A stretch of 64,000 bases of DNA from an uncultured Pelagibacteraceae bacterium (GTDB lineage Bacteria; Pseudomonadota; Alphaproteobacteria; Pelagibacterales; AG-422-B15): assembly GCA_902617525.1 (NCBI GenBank), contig CACMWW010000003.1, forward strand, positions 62,001 to 126,000. The letters are read 5' to 3'. The first letter of the stretch is position 1. Every line of letters starts with the position of its first letter. The notes below the pieces were generated by a model. It was not told the origin of the DNA. It ran no database searches and saw nothing but the letters and a program-made list of their open reading frames with translations. Both the position numbers and the translations under genes were made by a program. This document shows positions 54,112-63,337 of the stretch, piece by piece.

Positions 54112-55416
54112 ATGGTAAGAGACAACATCAAAGAATATACAGTTACTGAAATTTCAGCCTCAATTAAAGAGACCCTTGAGGACAACTTTGGCTATGTGAA
54201 AGTTCGTGGAGAAGTATCTGGTTTAAGCAAGCCAGCATCTGGCCATGTATATCTTAACCTTAAAGATGAAAATGCAATTATAAAAGCGATTGTATGGAGA
54301 AGCACTGTTGCAAAACTAAGCTTTATGCCAGATGAAGGCCTTGAAGTAATTTGCTCTGGGAGACTTACAACTGGTTATTCTGATAGATACCCTGGACGAT
54401 CGGACTATTCTATTATTATAGATTCAATTGTACCAGCGGGAGAGGGTGCACTAATGGCATTGCTTGAACAAAGAAAGAAAAAATTAATGTCAGAAGGTAT
54501 TTTTGATCAAGACCACAAAAAGCCTCTTCCATTATATCCCGAAACAATTGGTATTGTTACTTCACCCACAGGAGCAGTTATAAAAGATATTATTCATAGA
54601 CTTGAAGATAGGTTTCCGTGCGATGTTATTCTTTGGCCAGTTCCTGTACAAGGTGATGATGCAGCACATTTAATAGCAGATGCTTTAAATGGATTTAACA
54701 ATTCTCTTGAAGATAGCGAATTAAAAGTTCCAGACTTAATTATTGTTGCCCGAGGTGGGGGGAGCATAGAAGATCTCTGGGCATTTAATGAGGAAATTGT
54801 TGTAAGAGCAGTATTCGCCAGTGAAATACCTGTTTTATCAGCTGTTGGACATGAAACAGATACAACACTTATTGATTTTGTATCTGATCTCAGAGCGCCA
54901 ACTCCAACCGCAGCAGCAGAGTTGTGCACACCTAATAAAGATGAGCTTTTAATCAATTTAAAAGACTTTCAAAAAGACCTTCGTGACTCAATTAATAGTA
55001 ATTTAGAAAATAAATTAAGTTCATTTAAAAATATAAGTGATAAGTTGCCAGTCTCTTTAAAATTATTTATAAAAAGCCTGTTATCAGAATTTAAAGAAAT
55101 TACTCAGTCGCTAAACTATCGTATTTTAGAGGAACAAGTAAATAATTTTCAACAAAAACTGATTTCAAAATTTGATAAATTAAATAGCTCTACAAACTTA
55201 TTTTTAGAAAATATGCGCAATCAAATTAATTATAATGAAAAGTTATTAGAAAGTATGAGCTATAAGTCAGTCTTAAATCGAGGTTATTCTGTTACAAAAA
55301 ACTTAAAAAATAAAGTTATAAAGTCAAAAAAAGATATGGAATACGATACAGATATAATTATTGAAACAAGCTTTGCAAAAATTTCTGCTGAAGTGAAGGA
55401 AATTAAAGATGAATAA
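54112..55416 (+). CDS. xseA: Exodeoxyribonuclease VII large subunit
   Basis: The 434-residue product has an N-terminal OB-fold (VRGEVSGLSKPASGHVYLNLKD). The nuclease domain has IGIVTSPTGAVIKDI, ARGGGSIEDLWAFNEE, SAVGHETDTTLIDFVSDLRAPTP and AAELC. A long coiled coil (about 285-375) and a C-terminal LNRGYSVTKN segment follow. It degrades single-stranded DNA with XseB, which is not in the window. It overlaps DUF2093 by 8 bases, the usual alphaproteobacterial order. Confidence 0.95.
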   Translation: MVRDNIKEYTVTEISASIKETLEDNFGYVKVRGEVSGLSKPASGHVYLNLKDENAIIKAIVWRSTVAKLSFMPDEGLEVICSGRLTTGYSDRYPGRSDYSIIIDSIVPAGEGALMALLEQRKKKLMSEGIFDQDHKKPLPLYPETIGIVTSPTGAVIKDIIHRLEDRFPCDVILWPVPVQGDDAAHLIADALNGFNNSLEDSELKVPDLIIVARGGGSIEDLWAFNEEIVVRAVFASEIPVLSAVGHETDTTLIDFVSDLRAPTPTAAAELCTPNKDELLINLKDFQKDLRDSINSNLENKLSSFKNISDKLPVSLKLFIKSLLSEFKEITQSLNYRILEEQVNNFQQKLISKFDKLNSSTNLFLENMRNQINYNEKLLESMSYKSVLNRGYSVTKNLKNKVIKSKKDMEYDTDIIIETSFAKISAEVKEIKDE

Positions 55417-55618
55417 TGTTGGTACAAAAGCTGAAATTGTTCTTAATCATGGTCATTTCCAAGTTAAGACACCTGGTGATTTTGTGGAATGTTCAATAAC
55501 TGGAGAAAAGATCACACTTGAAAATCTTAAATATTGGAACGTAGAGCTTCAAGAAGTCTATGCATCACCTGAAGTGGCATTAAACAGATATAAAGAACTT
55601 AATGATCTTAATAAATAG
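55409..55618 (+). CDS. DUF2093 family protein
   Basis: The 69-residue soluble protein is characteristic of alphaproteobacteria, where it lies behind xseA. Typical features are AEIVLNHGHFQVKTPGDFVECSITG-like strands, then I-x-L-E-x-L-K-Y-W-N-V-E-x-Q-E-V-Y and a terminal PEVALNRYKEL. It has no signal or membrane segment. Function unknown. It overlaps the preceding gene by 8 and the following one by 17 bases, so all three are probably co-translated. Confidence 0.85.
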   Translation: MNNVGTKAEIVLNHGHFQVKTPGDFVECSITGEKITLENLKYWNVELQEVYASPEVALNRYKELNDLNK

Positions 55619-56405
55619 AGTTTTTCTTCTCTTATTTTATTTCAACGTATGTGCGTTTTCATCTGAACTTTCTAAAAGTTTTCCACAAGGAAGTCTTGTT
55701 ATAGGTCAAAACAATGAAGCAAATGAAATCTTTGTTGATGGAGAGCCGATTAAAATCAGTCATGATGGATACTATGTTTTCCCAATATCTCGAGAGCAGA
55801 TAGAGCCAATAAATGTTACGTACAGCAACAATGATGGAATCTTCTTAATCCACCAAATATCTATCGAAAAAAAAGATTATGATATTCAAAGAATTGATGG
55901 TCTACCTGAACAGATGGTTACACCTCTTGATGATGATATCATAAAGCGAATTATTTCTGAAAATGAAGTAATAAAAGAAGCGAAGAAATTAGACATGGAT
56001 TTGACATATTTTAAGGAAGAATTTATTCAACCTACTAATGGAATTATCAGTGGAGTTTTTGGCAGCCAGAGAATTCTTAATGGTAAAGCAAAAAGCCCAC
56101 ATAAGGGTATTGATATTGCTGCTGATGAAGGAACACCAGTAATGTCTTGTAATGAAGGAATAGTCATTCATGCTGAGAGCGATTTATATTATACCGGAGG
56201 CACAATAATCATTGATCATGGTCATGGAGTAAAATCTATTTATGCCCATTTGTCTTCCGTAAATGTTGCAGTGAGCCAAAAAGTTAGCAAAAAAGATATA
56301 ATAGGCAAAGTAGGATCAACAGGCAGGTCAACCGGACCACATCTACATTGGGGTGTGATGGTTTTTAATACTTACGTTGATCCTCAATTATTATTAGAAA
56401 ATTAA
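55602..56405 (+). CDS. M23 family metallopeptidase (peptidoglycan hydrolase)
   Basis: The 267-residue product has a signal peptide (about 1-20, ending CAFS). An N-terminal beta domain is followed by a C-terminal LytM/M23 domain with SPHKGIDIAADEGTPV (His and Asp zinc ligands), IIDHGHGVKSIYAHLS and GPHLHWGVMV (H-x-H). The full ligand set suggests an active endopeptidase in the periplasm, unlike degenerate LytM activators. It follows DUF2093 with overlap and converges with the acyltransferase gene. Confidence 0.9.
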   Translation: MILINRVFLLLFYFNVCAFSSELSKSFPQGSLVIGQNNEANEIFVDGEPIKISHDGYYVFPISREQIEPINVTYSNNDGIFLIHQISIEKKDYDIQRIDGLPEQMVTPLDDDIIKRIISENEVIKEAKKLDMDLTYFKEEFIQPTNGIISGVFGSQRILNGKAKSPHKGIDIAADEGTPVMSCNEGIVIHAESDLYYTGGTIIIDHGHGVKSIYAHLSSVNVAVSQKVSKKDIIGKVGSTGRSTGPHLHWGVMVFNTYVDPQLLLEN

Positions 56406-56412
56406 ACAAAAA

Positions 56413-57300
56413 TCAGTCCAATTTCCACCTATTATGGAACCAGAAATATTGTTCTGGGTATTTCTTAATCATACTTTCATAATAAGCAATAATTATCTCT
56501 GATATTTTCTCAACGTTATCTGAAGTATCTTCATAATCACTGGCATGTATTGATTGGTGAATTTCAAATTCATATTTTCCATCACTCTTTCTTATTGGCC
56601 ATCCTAAAAATATTTTACACCTAGATTTTAGGGCCAGTTGAGCGGGTAGAGAAGAAAACTTCATCTTCTTTCCAAAGAAATTAAGATTAATACCTGACGA
56701 TAATTGAAGGTCAGCTAAGAGAGCAATTGACTCACCATTTTTAAAATTATTAAGTAATTGTTTTGTGCCTATTCTATCTTTACTCAAACATCTAAGGCTA
56801 TATTTATCTCTAAGATTCTTTAAAACATAATTTATTAAAGGATTGTTAGGTTCTCTAACAATCGCAGATGTTTGAAGCATTGTCTTTCTTATCGACATTC
56901 CTGGTATTTCCCAATTTGAATTATGAGCTGATATGATGATTGATCTCTCGCTACCTGAGAAGGCTTCTCTATAATGATCATTTTCAATTACATTAATTTT
57001 ATCTTTTAATATTTTTTTGAGATGTGAATATTCAGCAACCGTATACCCCAAATTTTCCCATACTTTTTCTGCGGTTGATTTAATCCATTTTTCATCTTGA
57101 TCCTTAAAAGCAATTCTTAAATTTTTTTTAACTAATTTGTTGATAGAAAATAGGGGGCCTAAGCTTGTTGTTATGCTTACACCTAGTTTTCTTGCTACAG
57201 AAAGAGGTAGTAATTTGAATATAAAATAGAATATAGCAAATAGAATAAATTCAGATGGATATCTAATATACTTTTTTATAAAAATCTTCATATGTATCAA
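56413..57300 (-). CDS. LpxL/HtrB-family lipid A acyltransferase
   Basis: The 295-residue product has an N-terminal hydrophobic segment (about 12-38) that anchors it to the inner membrane. The acyltransferase catalytic His-x4-Glu is in SAHNSNWEIPG, and a later ALLADLQLSSGINL and ALKSRCKIFLGWP follow. It would add a secondary acyl chain to Kdo-lipid A. It is the last gene of a leftward lipid A run and overlaps lpxK by 4 bases. LpxL versus LpxM type is not resolved. Confidence 0.85.
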   Translation of the reverse strand: MIHMKIFIKKYIRYPSEFILFAIFYFIFKLLPLSVARKLGVSITTSLGPLFSINKLVKKNLRIAFKDQDEKWIKSTAEKVWENLGYTVAEYSHLKKILKDKINVIENDHYREAFSGSERSIIISAHNSNWEIPGMSIRKTMLQTSAIVREPNNPLINYVLKNLRDKYSLRCLSKDRIGTKQLLNNFKNGESIALLADLQLSSGINLNFFGKKMKFSSLPAQLALKSRCKIFLGWPIRKSDGKYEFEIHQSIHASDYEDTSDNVEKISEIIIAYYESMIKKYPEQYFWFHNRWKLD

Positions 57301-58274
57301 TTAACCAGTTTGCGCATGAATTCGTCCATGTTGGATAATTTTATCTTCACTTTGAAACATTCAATTCCTTTTCTTTTTTCTTCAGGAATTCTTACAAAAT
57401 CTTTTTCAGTAGTAATGAGGTAAAGGTTATTATCTGAAGCCATTTTTTTTAGATGGTTTAGTTCAACTTCTGTAAAAAAATGATGATCAGGAAATTCAAC
57501 TGTTTTAGGTACAGTACAGTTATTATTGATGAGGGTATCAAAGAAGCTTTGATTGTTACCAATACCACTAAAAGCCAAATATTTTTTATTTTTGTCGATA
57601 TATAATGGTTCAATAGAAGCGGTGAGAGTATCAATTTTTATATCATTATACATACTTTTTATTTTTGTTTTATCATCACCAACAATGATTAAAAATTGAG
57701 CTCTTTTCAATGCGGGCTTGATCAATTCTCTTAATGGTCCGGCCGGTAAACATAGCCTATTTCCAAAACCACGCTCCCCATTAACCATCAAAATATTTTT
57801 ATCTTTAAAAAGAGACTTATCTTGGAAACCGTCATCAAGTAAAATAAAATCAGGGCTGATATCATTTAAAATTTTATGTACAGCTAACATTCGATTTGTT
57901 GAAATATAAGTGGGCACATGATTTGAAAAAAGCATTGCCTCGTCGCCCACCAAAGTTGCAGAGTCATTTGGTGATACTTTTTTAAATGTATAATTTTTAC
58001 CACCATATCCTTTTAATAATACACAAATATTTTTTTCTTTATTTTTGAGATACTTAATAATCTCTAAAAGAGTTGAGGTCTTTCCAGTGCCACCTACGTT
58101 TATATTACCAACACATAAAATTGGAATATCAATTTTGAGCTCAGTTTTAAATATTCTGAATAAATAAAAAATTAAAATGTATAATAAAGATATTGGAAAA
58201 AGTATGTACGAGACCAACCTATAAAAAATCTTGTTGGAATACCATATATTCAATATTATTTTTTCCATGTTCAA
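57297..58274 (-). CDS. lpxK: Tetraacyldisaccharide 4'-kinase LpxK
   Basis: The 325-residue product has an N-terminal TM/amphipathic region (about 14-40) and the P-loop GNINVGGTGKTS (about 56-67). LLKGYGGKNYTF, VGDEAMLF, LLDDGFQDKSL and a late FPDHHFFTEVEL segment follow. It phosphorylates the 4' position of the lipid A disaccharide at the inner-membrane face. It sits between waaA and the acyltransferase, as usual in alphaproteobacteria. Confidence 0.93.
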   Translation of the reverse strand: MNMEKIILNIWYSNKIFYRLVSYILFPISLLYILIFYLFRIFKTELKIDIPILCVGNINVGGTGKTSTLLEIIKYLKNKEKNICVLLKGYGGKNYTFKKVSPNDSATLVGDEAMLFSNHVPTYISTNRMLAVHKILNDISPDFILLDDGFQDKSLFKDKNILMVNGERGFGNRLCLPAGPLRELIKPALKRAQFLIIVGDDKTKIKSMYNDIKIDTLTASIEPLYIDKNKKYLAFSGIGNNQSFFDTLINNNCTVPKTVEFPDHHFFTEVELNHLKKMASDNNLYLITTEKDFVRIPEEKRKGIECFKVKIKLSNMDEFMRKLVN

Positions 58275-59522
58275 TTATAAATATTGGTAAATAACTTTCA
58301 GTACTTTACTTACTGTATCATCACCCTCTTTTTTTAGTCTATTTATATTAATGTCCTTATTTATAGATTTTGGTTCAGCTAATGCCTCTTTAACGTAATG
58401 TTCTAGCTGGCGTTCATTTTCTACCTGTTGAGTAAATTTTAATTGATTAAGAACGTCGTAAACATCTATGAAATTATCAATATTTTTGCCATGGTATATT
58501 TTTTTACCTAAATAAGCAGCTTCTATGGGATTTTGTCCTCCATGTGGCACTAAACTACCGCCAATAAAAACGATGTTTGCTAAACTGTAAAATATGTTTA
58601 ATTCTCCAATAGTATCAGCAAGATATAAATACGTTCGATCATTGATTTTTTGATTCTTTGATCTGATTGATAAGCCAAGTCCTTTAGATGAAGAAAAAAA
58701 CGATCTTCTAGTTACGTGTCTTGGCACAATAATTGTCAGAAGACCTTTAACCGTTTTTTTTAAATTAAGTGTAATATTTTTAATTATTTCTTCCTCTCCA
58801 GGATGTGTACTAGCCGCAAGAAATATTTTACGTTTTTTTGTGAGGGATCTTAGTTTTTTTAATTCATCCGATATTATCTCATCAGGTTTATAAGCAAATT
58901 TAAGATTTCCTGTATTGATGGTATTTTTAATGCCTAATTTTTCATAAAAAAAAGCACTATCACTATTTTGTGTACAGCATGCAGAAAAATTAGAAAAAAG
59001 TCTTTTTGACAGTCCACTTAGCATTGACCATCTCTTAAAACTTTTAATAGTCATTCTTCCGTTAACAATTAAAGAATTAATATTTCTTTTTTTTAACTCA
59101 GTTAAAAAGTTAGGCCATATCTCTGACTCGACAAATACAGCTAGAGATGGGTTCCAGTGATTAAGAAATTTATTTACATAAGATGGAATATCAAATGGAA
59201 TATATTGATGAATAATTTTTTTCGATAATTTACTTTTGAGAATATTTGCTGAAGTAAGAGTGCCTGTCGTAAGAATTATTTGATCAATTGATTTATCAGA
59301 GTTTAATTTACTTAATAATGGTAATATTGATAAGCTCTCACCAATACTAGCAGCATGGAACCATATAACTTTACCTTTTTTTCTCTCAACATCACTTGTT
59401 CCATATCTTTCTGCTATTCGTGATCTGTCCTCTTTGCCTTTTGAAATTCTAATAAGAATATAAAAAGCTATAAGTGGTCTTATGAATTTGGTAATTAACT
59501 TATAAATGTAATAAGGTAGCAT
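58275..59522 (-). CDS. waaA: 3-deoxy-D-manno-octulosonic acid transferase
   Basis: The 415-residue product is a GT30 glycosyltransferase that adds Kdo to lipid IVA. It has an N-terminal membrane segment, IWFHAASIGESLS with the catalytic Glu, FVESEIWPNFL, AASTHPGEEE, IVPRHVTRR and the C-terminal SLVPHGGQNPIEAAYLGK. Length is normal. It is one base downstream of lpxK in gene order and overlaps the DUF374 gene by one base. Confidence 0.94.
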   Translation of the reverse strand: MLPYYIYKLITKFIRPLIAFYILIRISKGKEDRSRIAERYGTSDVERKKGKVIWFHAASIGESLSILPLLSKLNSDKSIDQIILTTGTLTSANILKSKLSKKIIHQYIPFDIPSYVNKFLNHWNPSLAVFVESEIWPNFLTELKKRNINSLIVNGRMTIKSFKRWSMLSGLSKRLFSNFSACCTQNSDSAFFYEKLGIKNTINTGNLKFAYKPDEIISDELKKLRSLTKKRKIFLAASTHPGEEEIIKNITLNLKKTVKGLLTIIVPRHVTRRSFFSSSKGLGLSIRSKNQKINDRTYLYLADTIGELNIFYSLANIVFIGGSLVPHGGQNPIEAAYLGKKIYHGKNIDNFIDVYDVLNQLKFTQQVENERQLEHYVKEALAEPKSINKDININRLKKEGDDTVSKVLKVIYQYL

Positions 59523-60202
59523 TATTTATTATTTCTATTCGCTCTTTTTGTTAAATTATACATTGTACTCTCTAATTTACTCTTAATCTGATTAATACTT
59601 TTTTCATTTTTTAAAGCTGGAAGTGGTTCGCCCCAAATAATTGTTATTTGGTTAAATGGCTTTGGTATAATAAATTTATCCCAAGTATTTAGTACCCATT
59701 TTTTTTTAAAACCTATTCCTACAGGAAGAATTGACGCATTGCTTAGTCGAGAGATACTCAAGATGCCGTCACTAACCTTGTGACGTGGTCCTTTTGGCCC
59801 GTCAGGTGAAATACCAATTGAGATGCCTTTTTTTAATGATTTTATCATTTGGCGTGCAGATAAAAGCCCTCCTTTATTCTTAGTTTTTCCAACTTTATGA
59901 GTTGAACCTCTAATAGCTTTAAATCCAAGGTTTGATATGAGTTTAGCAATTATATCGCCGTCTCTATGTTTAGAGATTAATACTTTTATTTCAAATTCAC
60001 TTTGCCACGTAAGAGGGCACATTAAAAGCTGATCATGCCAAAATGCATAAATAAATGACTCATTTTTTTTAAATAATGACTCAATATTTTTTCGATTCTT
60101 TAAATCTATTGTGGATGTTTTATATACAAATAATACATACATTGATCCAAGTAGGGATATTAGTTTTTGAGTCAGTTTAAATCCAGCAATGTATTTAATC
60201 AT
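59522..60202 (-). CDS. DUF374 lysophospholipid acyltransferase family protein
   Basis: The 226-residue product has an N-terminal hydrophobic helix (about 10-30). The acyltransferase-like core has YAFWHDQLLMCPL (His-x4-type region), SKHRDGDIIAKL, IRGSTHKVGKTKNKGG and SPDGPKGPRHKVSDG. DUF374 proteins lie in lipid A loci of alphaproteobacteria and are thought to acylate or handle lipid A precursors, though activity is not well defined. It lies between msbA and waaA. Confidence 0.85.
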   Translation of the reverse strand: MIKYIAGFKLTQKLISLLGSMYVLFVYKTSTIDLKNRKNIESLFKKNESFIYAFWHDQLLMCPLTWQSEFEIKVLISKHRDGDIIAKLISNLGFKAIRGSTHKVGKTKNKGGLLSARQMIKSLKKGISIGISPDGPKGPRHKVSDGILSISRLSNASILPVGIGFKKKWVLNTWDKFIIPKPFNQITIIWGEPLPALKNEKSINQIKSKLESTMYNLTKRANRNNK

Positions 60203-60207
60203 TAGTT

Positions 60208-61938
60208 TTAAAATTCACGTTCATAGAGTTTTTTATAAACTCCATTCTTTTTTAATAATTCTTCATGGGTGCCTATTTCTGCAACACTACCTGAGTCCAA
60301 AACAATAATTTGATCTGAATTTATAATGGTGCTGAGTCTATGGGCGATTACAAGAGTTGTTCTATCTTTCATTAGAACACTTATAGCATTTTGAACAAGA
60401 TGTTCAGACTCTGTGTCCAGACTTGATGTTGCTTCATCAAGTAAAAGAATTGGTGCATTTTTAAGAAAGGCTCTGGCAATTGATATTCTTTGTTTTTGAC
60501 CACCCGAGAGACTATAGCCTTTTTCTCCGACTATAGTTTCATATTGCTTTGGAAGTTCTGATATAAATTCATGTGCCGCCGCAGCTTTCGCTGCATCAAT
60601 AACTTCTTCTCTAGAGGCCTCGGGTTTTCCATATAAGATATTGTCATATATTGACATGTCAAAAAGAACTGGCTCCTGGCTTACTAAAGCTAATGAGGAT
60701 CTTACTGATGAGATTGTTAATTCCTTTATATCTTGATTATCTATTTTAACATTACCTTTATCCGGATCATAAAATCTTGGTATCAAGTTTAATATAGAGG
60801 ATTTACCCGAACCGCTTGGACCAACTAAAGCAGTAGTTTTACCATGAGGTATTCGTAGGTTTATGCCCTTCAAGGCTGAATTTATTTGTCCTTCATAAGA
60901 TAATGTAACGTTCTCAAAAGTTATATCTGATTTACCAATTGATAAATTAGGAGCATTTTGTGCTTCATTAATAAGACTTTTCTGATCAAGTAGACCAAAT
61001 ACTCTTATTGCTGCCGCAAAACCCTCTTGTAAGGTTGCATTTATTTGAGCGATACGTCTTAGAGGTTGGAACGCCAGCATCATTGCACCGAGGAAAGACA
61101 CAAATTCATTTAGCGCTAGTTCACCTTGCAGTCCTCTCAAACCAGCATAATATAATGCTCCAGCAATTCCAAAACCTGCCAAAAACTCAGCAAAAGGAGA
61201 AGCTGCACCTCGAGCATTAGCGCCTTTTAATATTTTTGTCATTCTTCTAAATACTGATTTACTGAGCTTTTCAATTTCCTCATCTTCTTGTTGGTAAGCT
61301 TTAACAATTCGAGTGCCATCTAAGTTTTCAGATAATATTGATGCTAATGTGCCAGTCTCTTCTTGACTCTCAGTTGAAGCCTTTTTAATTCTTTTACCCA
61401 AGCGTCTTGTAAGAATGCCAACCAGTGGAAATGCAATAATTGAAATAGTTGCGAGTTGCCAATCTTGATAATACATGACGCCAAGCAAACAAATTAAAGT
61501 TAAAACATCTTTTACGCCATTAGCTAAACTACTGCTTACAGAGTCTTGAAGTAAAGTAACATCATACAAGAAATTAGAAATAATCCTAGCTGAATGAACT
61601 TTGTGCAACCATGCAAGATCAGCATTAATTATTTTTTTAAATAATTTGATTTGCGTATCTGCAATTACATTTTGTGCAACTCCATTTAGCAGAACAATTT
61701 GAATAAATGTGGCAATACTTTTGATTAATAAAGTTAAAATAATTGCAATTGGGATTAACAGCAGCATGGACTCGTCTTTATCTAAAAAGATTTTATCAAT
61801 TGCAGGATCAAGTAACCAAGCTGTCGCACCTGTACAAAGTGCAATGATAACCATAAAAAAAAGCGAACTAAACAACCTTAATGAATACGGTTTGATGCTA
61901 TCCCTAAATAACCTCTTAAGTATTTGCGTTCCAGTCAT
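60208..61938 (-). CDS. msbA: MsbA-type lipid A/lipid export ABC transporter
   Basis: The 576-residue half-transporter has six TM helices (about 1-315). The ATPase domain has Walker A GPSGSGKSS, Q-loop SLALVSQEPVLFD, signature YSLSGGQKQRISIARAF and Walker B PILLLDEATSSLD, then VIAHRLSTI. It works as a homodimer to flip lipid A-core or related lipids. Position at the head of the DUF374-waaA-lpxK-lpxL run supports MsbA over a generic drug exporter. Confidence 0.92.
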   Translation of the reverse strand: MTGTQILKRLFRDSIKPYSLRLFSSLFFMVIIALCTGATAWLLDPAIDKIFLDKDESMLLLIPIAIILTLLIKSIATFIQIVLLNGVAQNVIADTQIKLFKKIINADLAWLHKVHSARIISNFLYDVTLLQDSVSSSLANGVKDVLTLICLLGVMYYQDWQLATISIIAFPLVGILTRRLGKRIKKASTESQEETGTLASILSENLDGTRIVKAYQQEDEEIEKLSKSVFRRMTKILKGANARGAASPFAEFLAGFGIAGALYYAGLRGLQGELALNEFVSFLGAMMLAFQPLRRIAQINATLQEGFAAAIRVFGLLDQKSLINEAQNAPNLSIGKSDITFENVTLSYEGQINSALKGINLRIPHGKTTALVGPSGSGKSSILNLIPRFYDPDKGNVKIDNQDIKELTISSVRSSLALVSQEPVLFDMSIYDNILYGKPEASREEVIDAAKAAAAHEFISELPKQYETIVGEKGYSLSGGQKQRISIARAFLKNAPILLLDEATSSLDTESEHLVQNAISVLMKDRTTLVIAHRLSTIINSDQIIVLDSGSVAEIGTHEELLKKNGVYKKLYEREF

Positions 61939-62003
61939 GAAGAGGTATTCATAATACTATTATCAAAAATTTAAATCTAAATATTGATAAATGGCTTAAA
62001 TTC

Positions 62004-63335
62004 TTACTTTCCTGCTAGGGTCATACTCTCAATAAGTACTGTTGGAGCATTGGTACGGTATTTAAACTCTAGATCGTTTGCGGCTGATAAATTCATGAAA
62101 ATTTCTTTTAAATTTGAGGCGATAGTTACTTCACTTACTGCGTGTGTGATCTCACCTTTTTCAATGAGCATCCCACTTGCCCCCATGCTATAATCACCAG
62201 TGACTAAATTTACTCCCATACCGATTAATTCAGTCGCATAAAATCCATAATTAATTGATGACAAAATATCATCATAACTTTTTAAACCATTTGTCATATA
62301 TAAATTAGATGTAGATACACCAGGGGGAGAACCAACTGATCTTGATGCATTTCCAGTAGTCTTAAGCCCTAATTTTTTTGCAGTTGATGTATTTAAAATC
62401 CAGGTATTGAGTTTACCGTTTGAAACTAATTCTCTTTTCTCAACTTTTACACCTTCACCATCAAATGGCTTAGATCCAAGCCCCCTATTAATTGCAGGGT
62501 CATCAATAATTGTTACATCTTTATTAAATATTTGTTTTCCCAAACTATCTTTTAAAAAACTTGTACCTCTAGCAATTGACGTTCCCGATATTGAACTTGC
62601 TAGATAACCAAGTAGATCATTACTAATTCTTTTGTCAAAAACAACAGGCAATTTCGTTGAACTGATTTTTTTTGCATTAAGTCTCTTGAGAGTCTTTTTT
62701 GCAGCCGTTAAACCAATCTCCTTTGCACTTGGTAGATCACTTATATGTCTTTTCACGGCATATTCGTAATCCCTTTCCATGTCTTGGCCCTGCCCTGCAA
62801 GAACTGAACAAGATACAGAACTGCTTGATGATTGATATCCCCCTTGGAAGCCATTACTTGTTGCAAGAAAGAACTCTCCTTTAGAAGAAGAAGCACCAGC
62901 GCCTTCAGAATTTGTAATTCCTTTGACTGACAAAGCAGCATCTTCACACTCTTTAACAGCTTCAATTAATGTTTCGGTATTTACTTCTTCTTTCTCGAAT
63001 AAATCCAGATCTGGTGCATCATGTTCAAACATGGAACTATCTCCAAGTACAGCAGTGTCATCAATTGGTGCTAATTTTGCCATTTCAACACATTTTGTAA
63101 CAAGTTTATCAACATTATCAGTCTCAATGTCCGAAGATGAAACAAAAGCCTGGCGTTGGTCAACTAAAGCTCTAATACCGATTGTTTTTTCGTTAGACTC
63201 ATCTAGATCCTCTATTTTCTGAAATCTACAACTAATTGACTTACCATGAGACTTAGCAAGTACAACGTCACAATCAGATGCTCCTGCTTTGAGAGTTAAA
63301 TCTATTATATTTTGAGCTGTATCTTCAAAATTCAT
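62004..63335 (-). CDS. pmbA: TldD/PmbA-family metalloprotease subunit (PmbA/TldE)
   Basis: The 443-residue product has the PmbA architecture: an N-terminal domain with GASDCDVVLAKSHGKSISC, a middle region with NSEGAGASSSKGEFFLATSNGF and a C-terminal domain with LPVVFDKRISNDLLGYL, GDYSMGASGMLIEKGEI and EVTIASNLKEIFMNL. The HExxxH zinc motif of TldD is absent, as expected for the TldE subunit. It processes peptides with TldD. It lies 2 bases upstream of ubiA in transcription order. Confidence 0.92.
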   Translation of the reverse strand: MNFEDTAQNIIDLTLKAGASDCDVVLAKSHGKSISCRFQKIEDLDESNEKTIGIRALVDQRQAFVSSSDIETDNVDKLVTKCVEMAKLAPIDDTAVLGDSSMFEHDAPDLDLFEKEEVNTETLIEAVKECEDAALSVKGITNSEGAGASSSKGEFFLATSNGFQGGYQSSSSSVSCSVLAGQGQDMERDYEYAVKRHISDLPSAKEIGLTAAKKTLKRLNAKKISSTKLPVVFDKRISNDLLGYLASSISGTSIARGTSFLKDSLGKQIFNKDVTIIDDPAINRGLGSKPFDGEGVKVEKRELVSNGKLNTWILNTSTAKKLGLKTTGNASRSVGSPPGVSTSNLYMTNGLKSYDDILSSINYGFYATELIGMGVNLVTGDYSMGASGMLIEKGEITHAVSEVTIASNLKEIFMNLSAANDLEFKYRTNAPTVLIESMTLAGK

Positions 63336-63337
63336 AA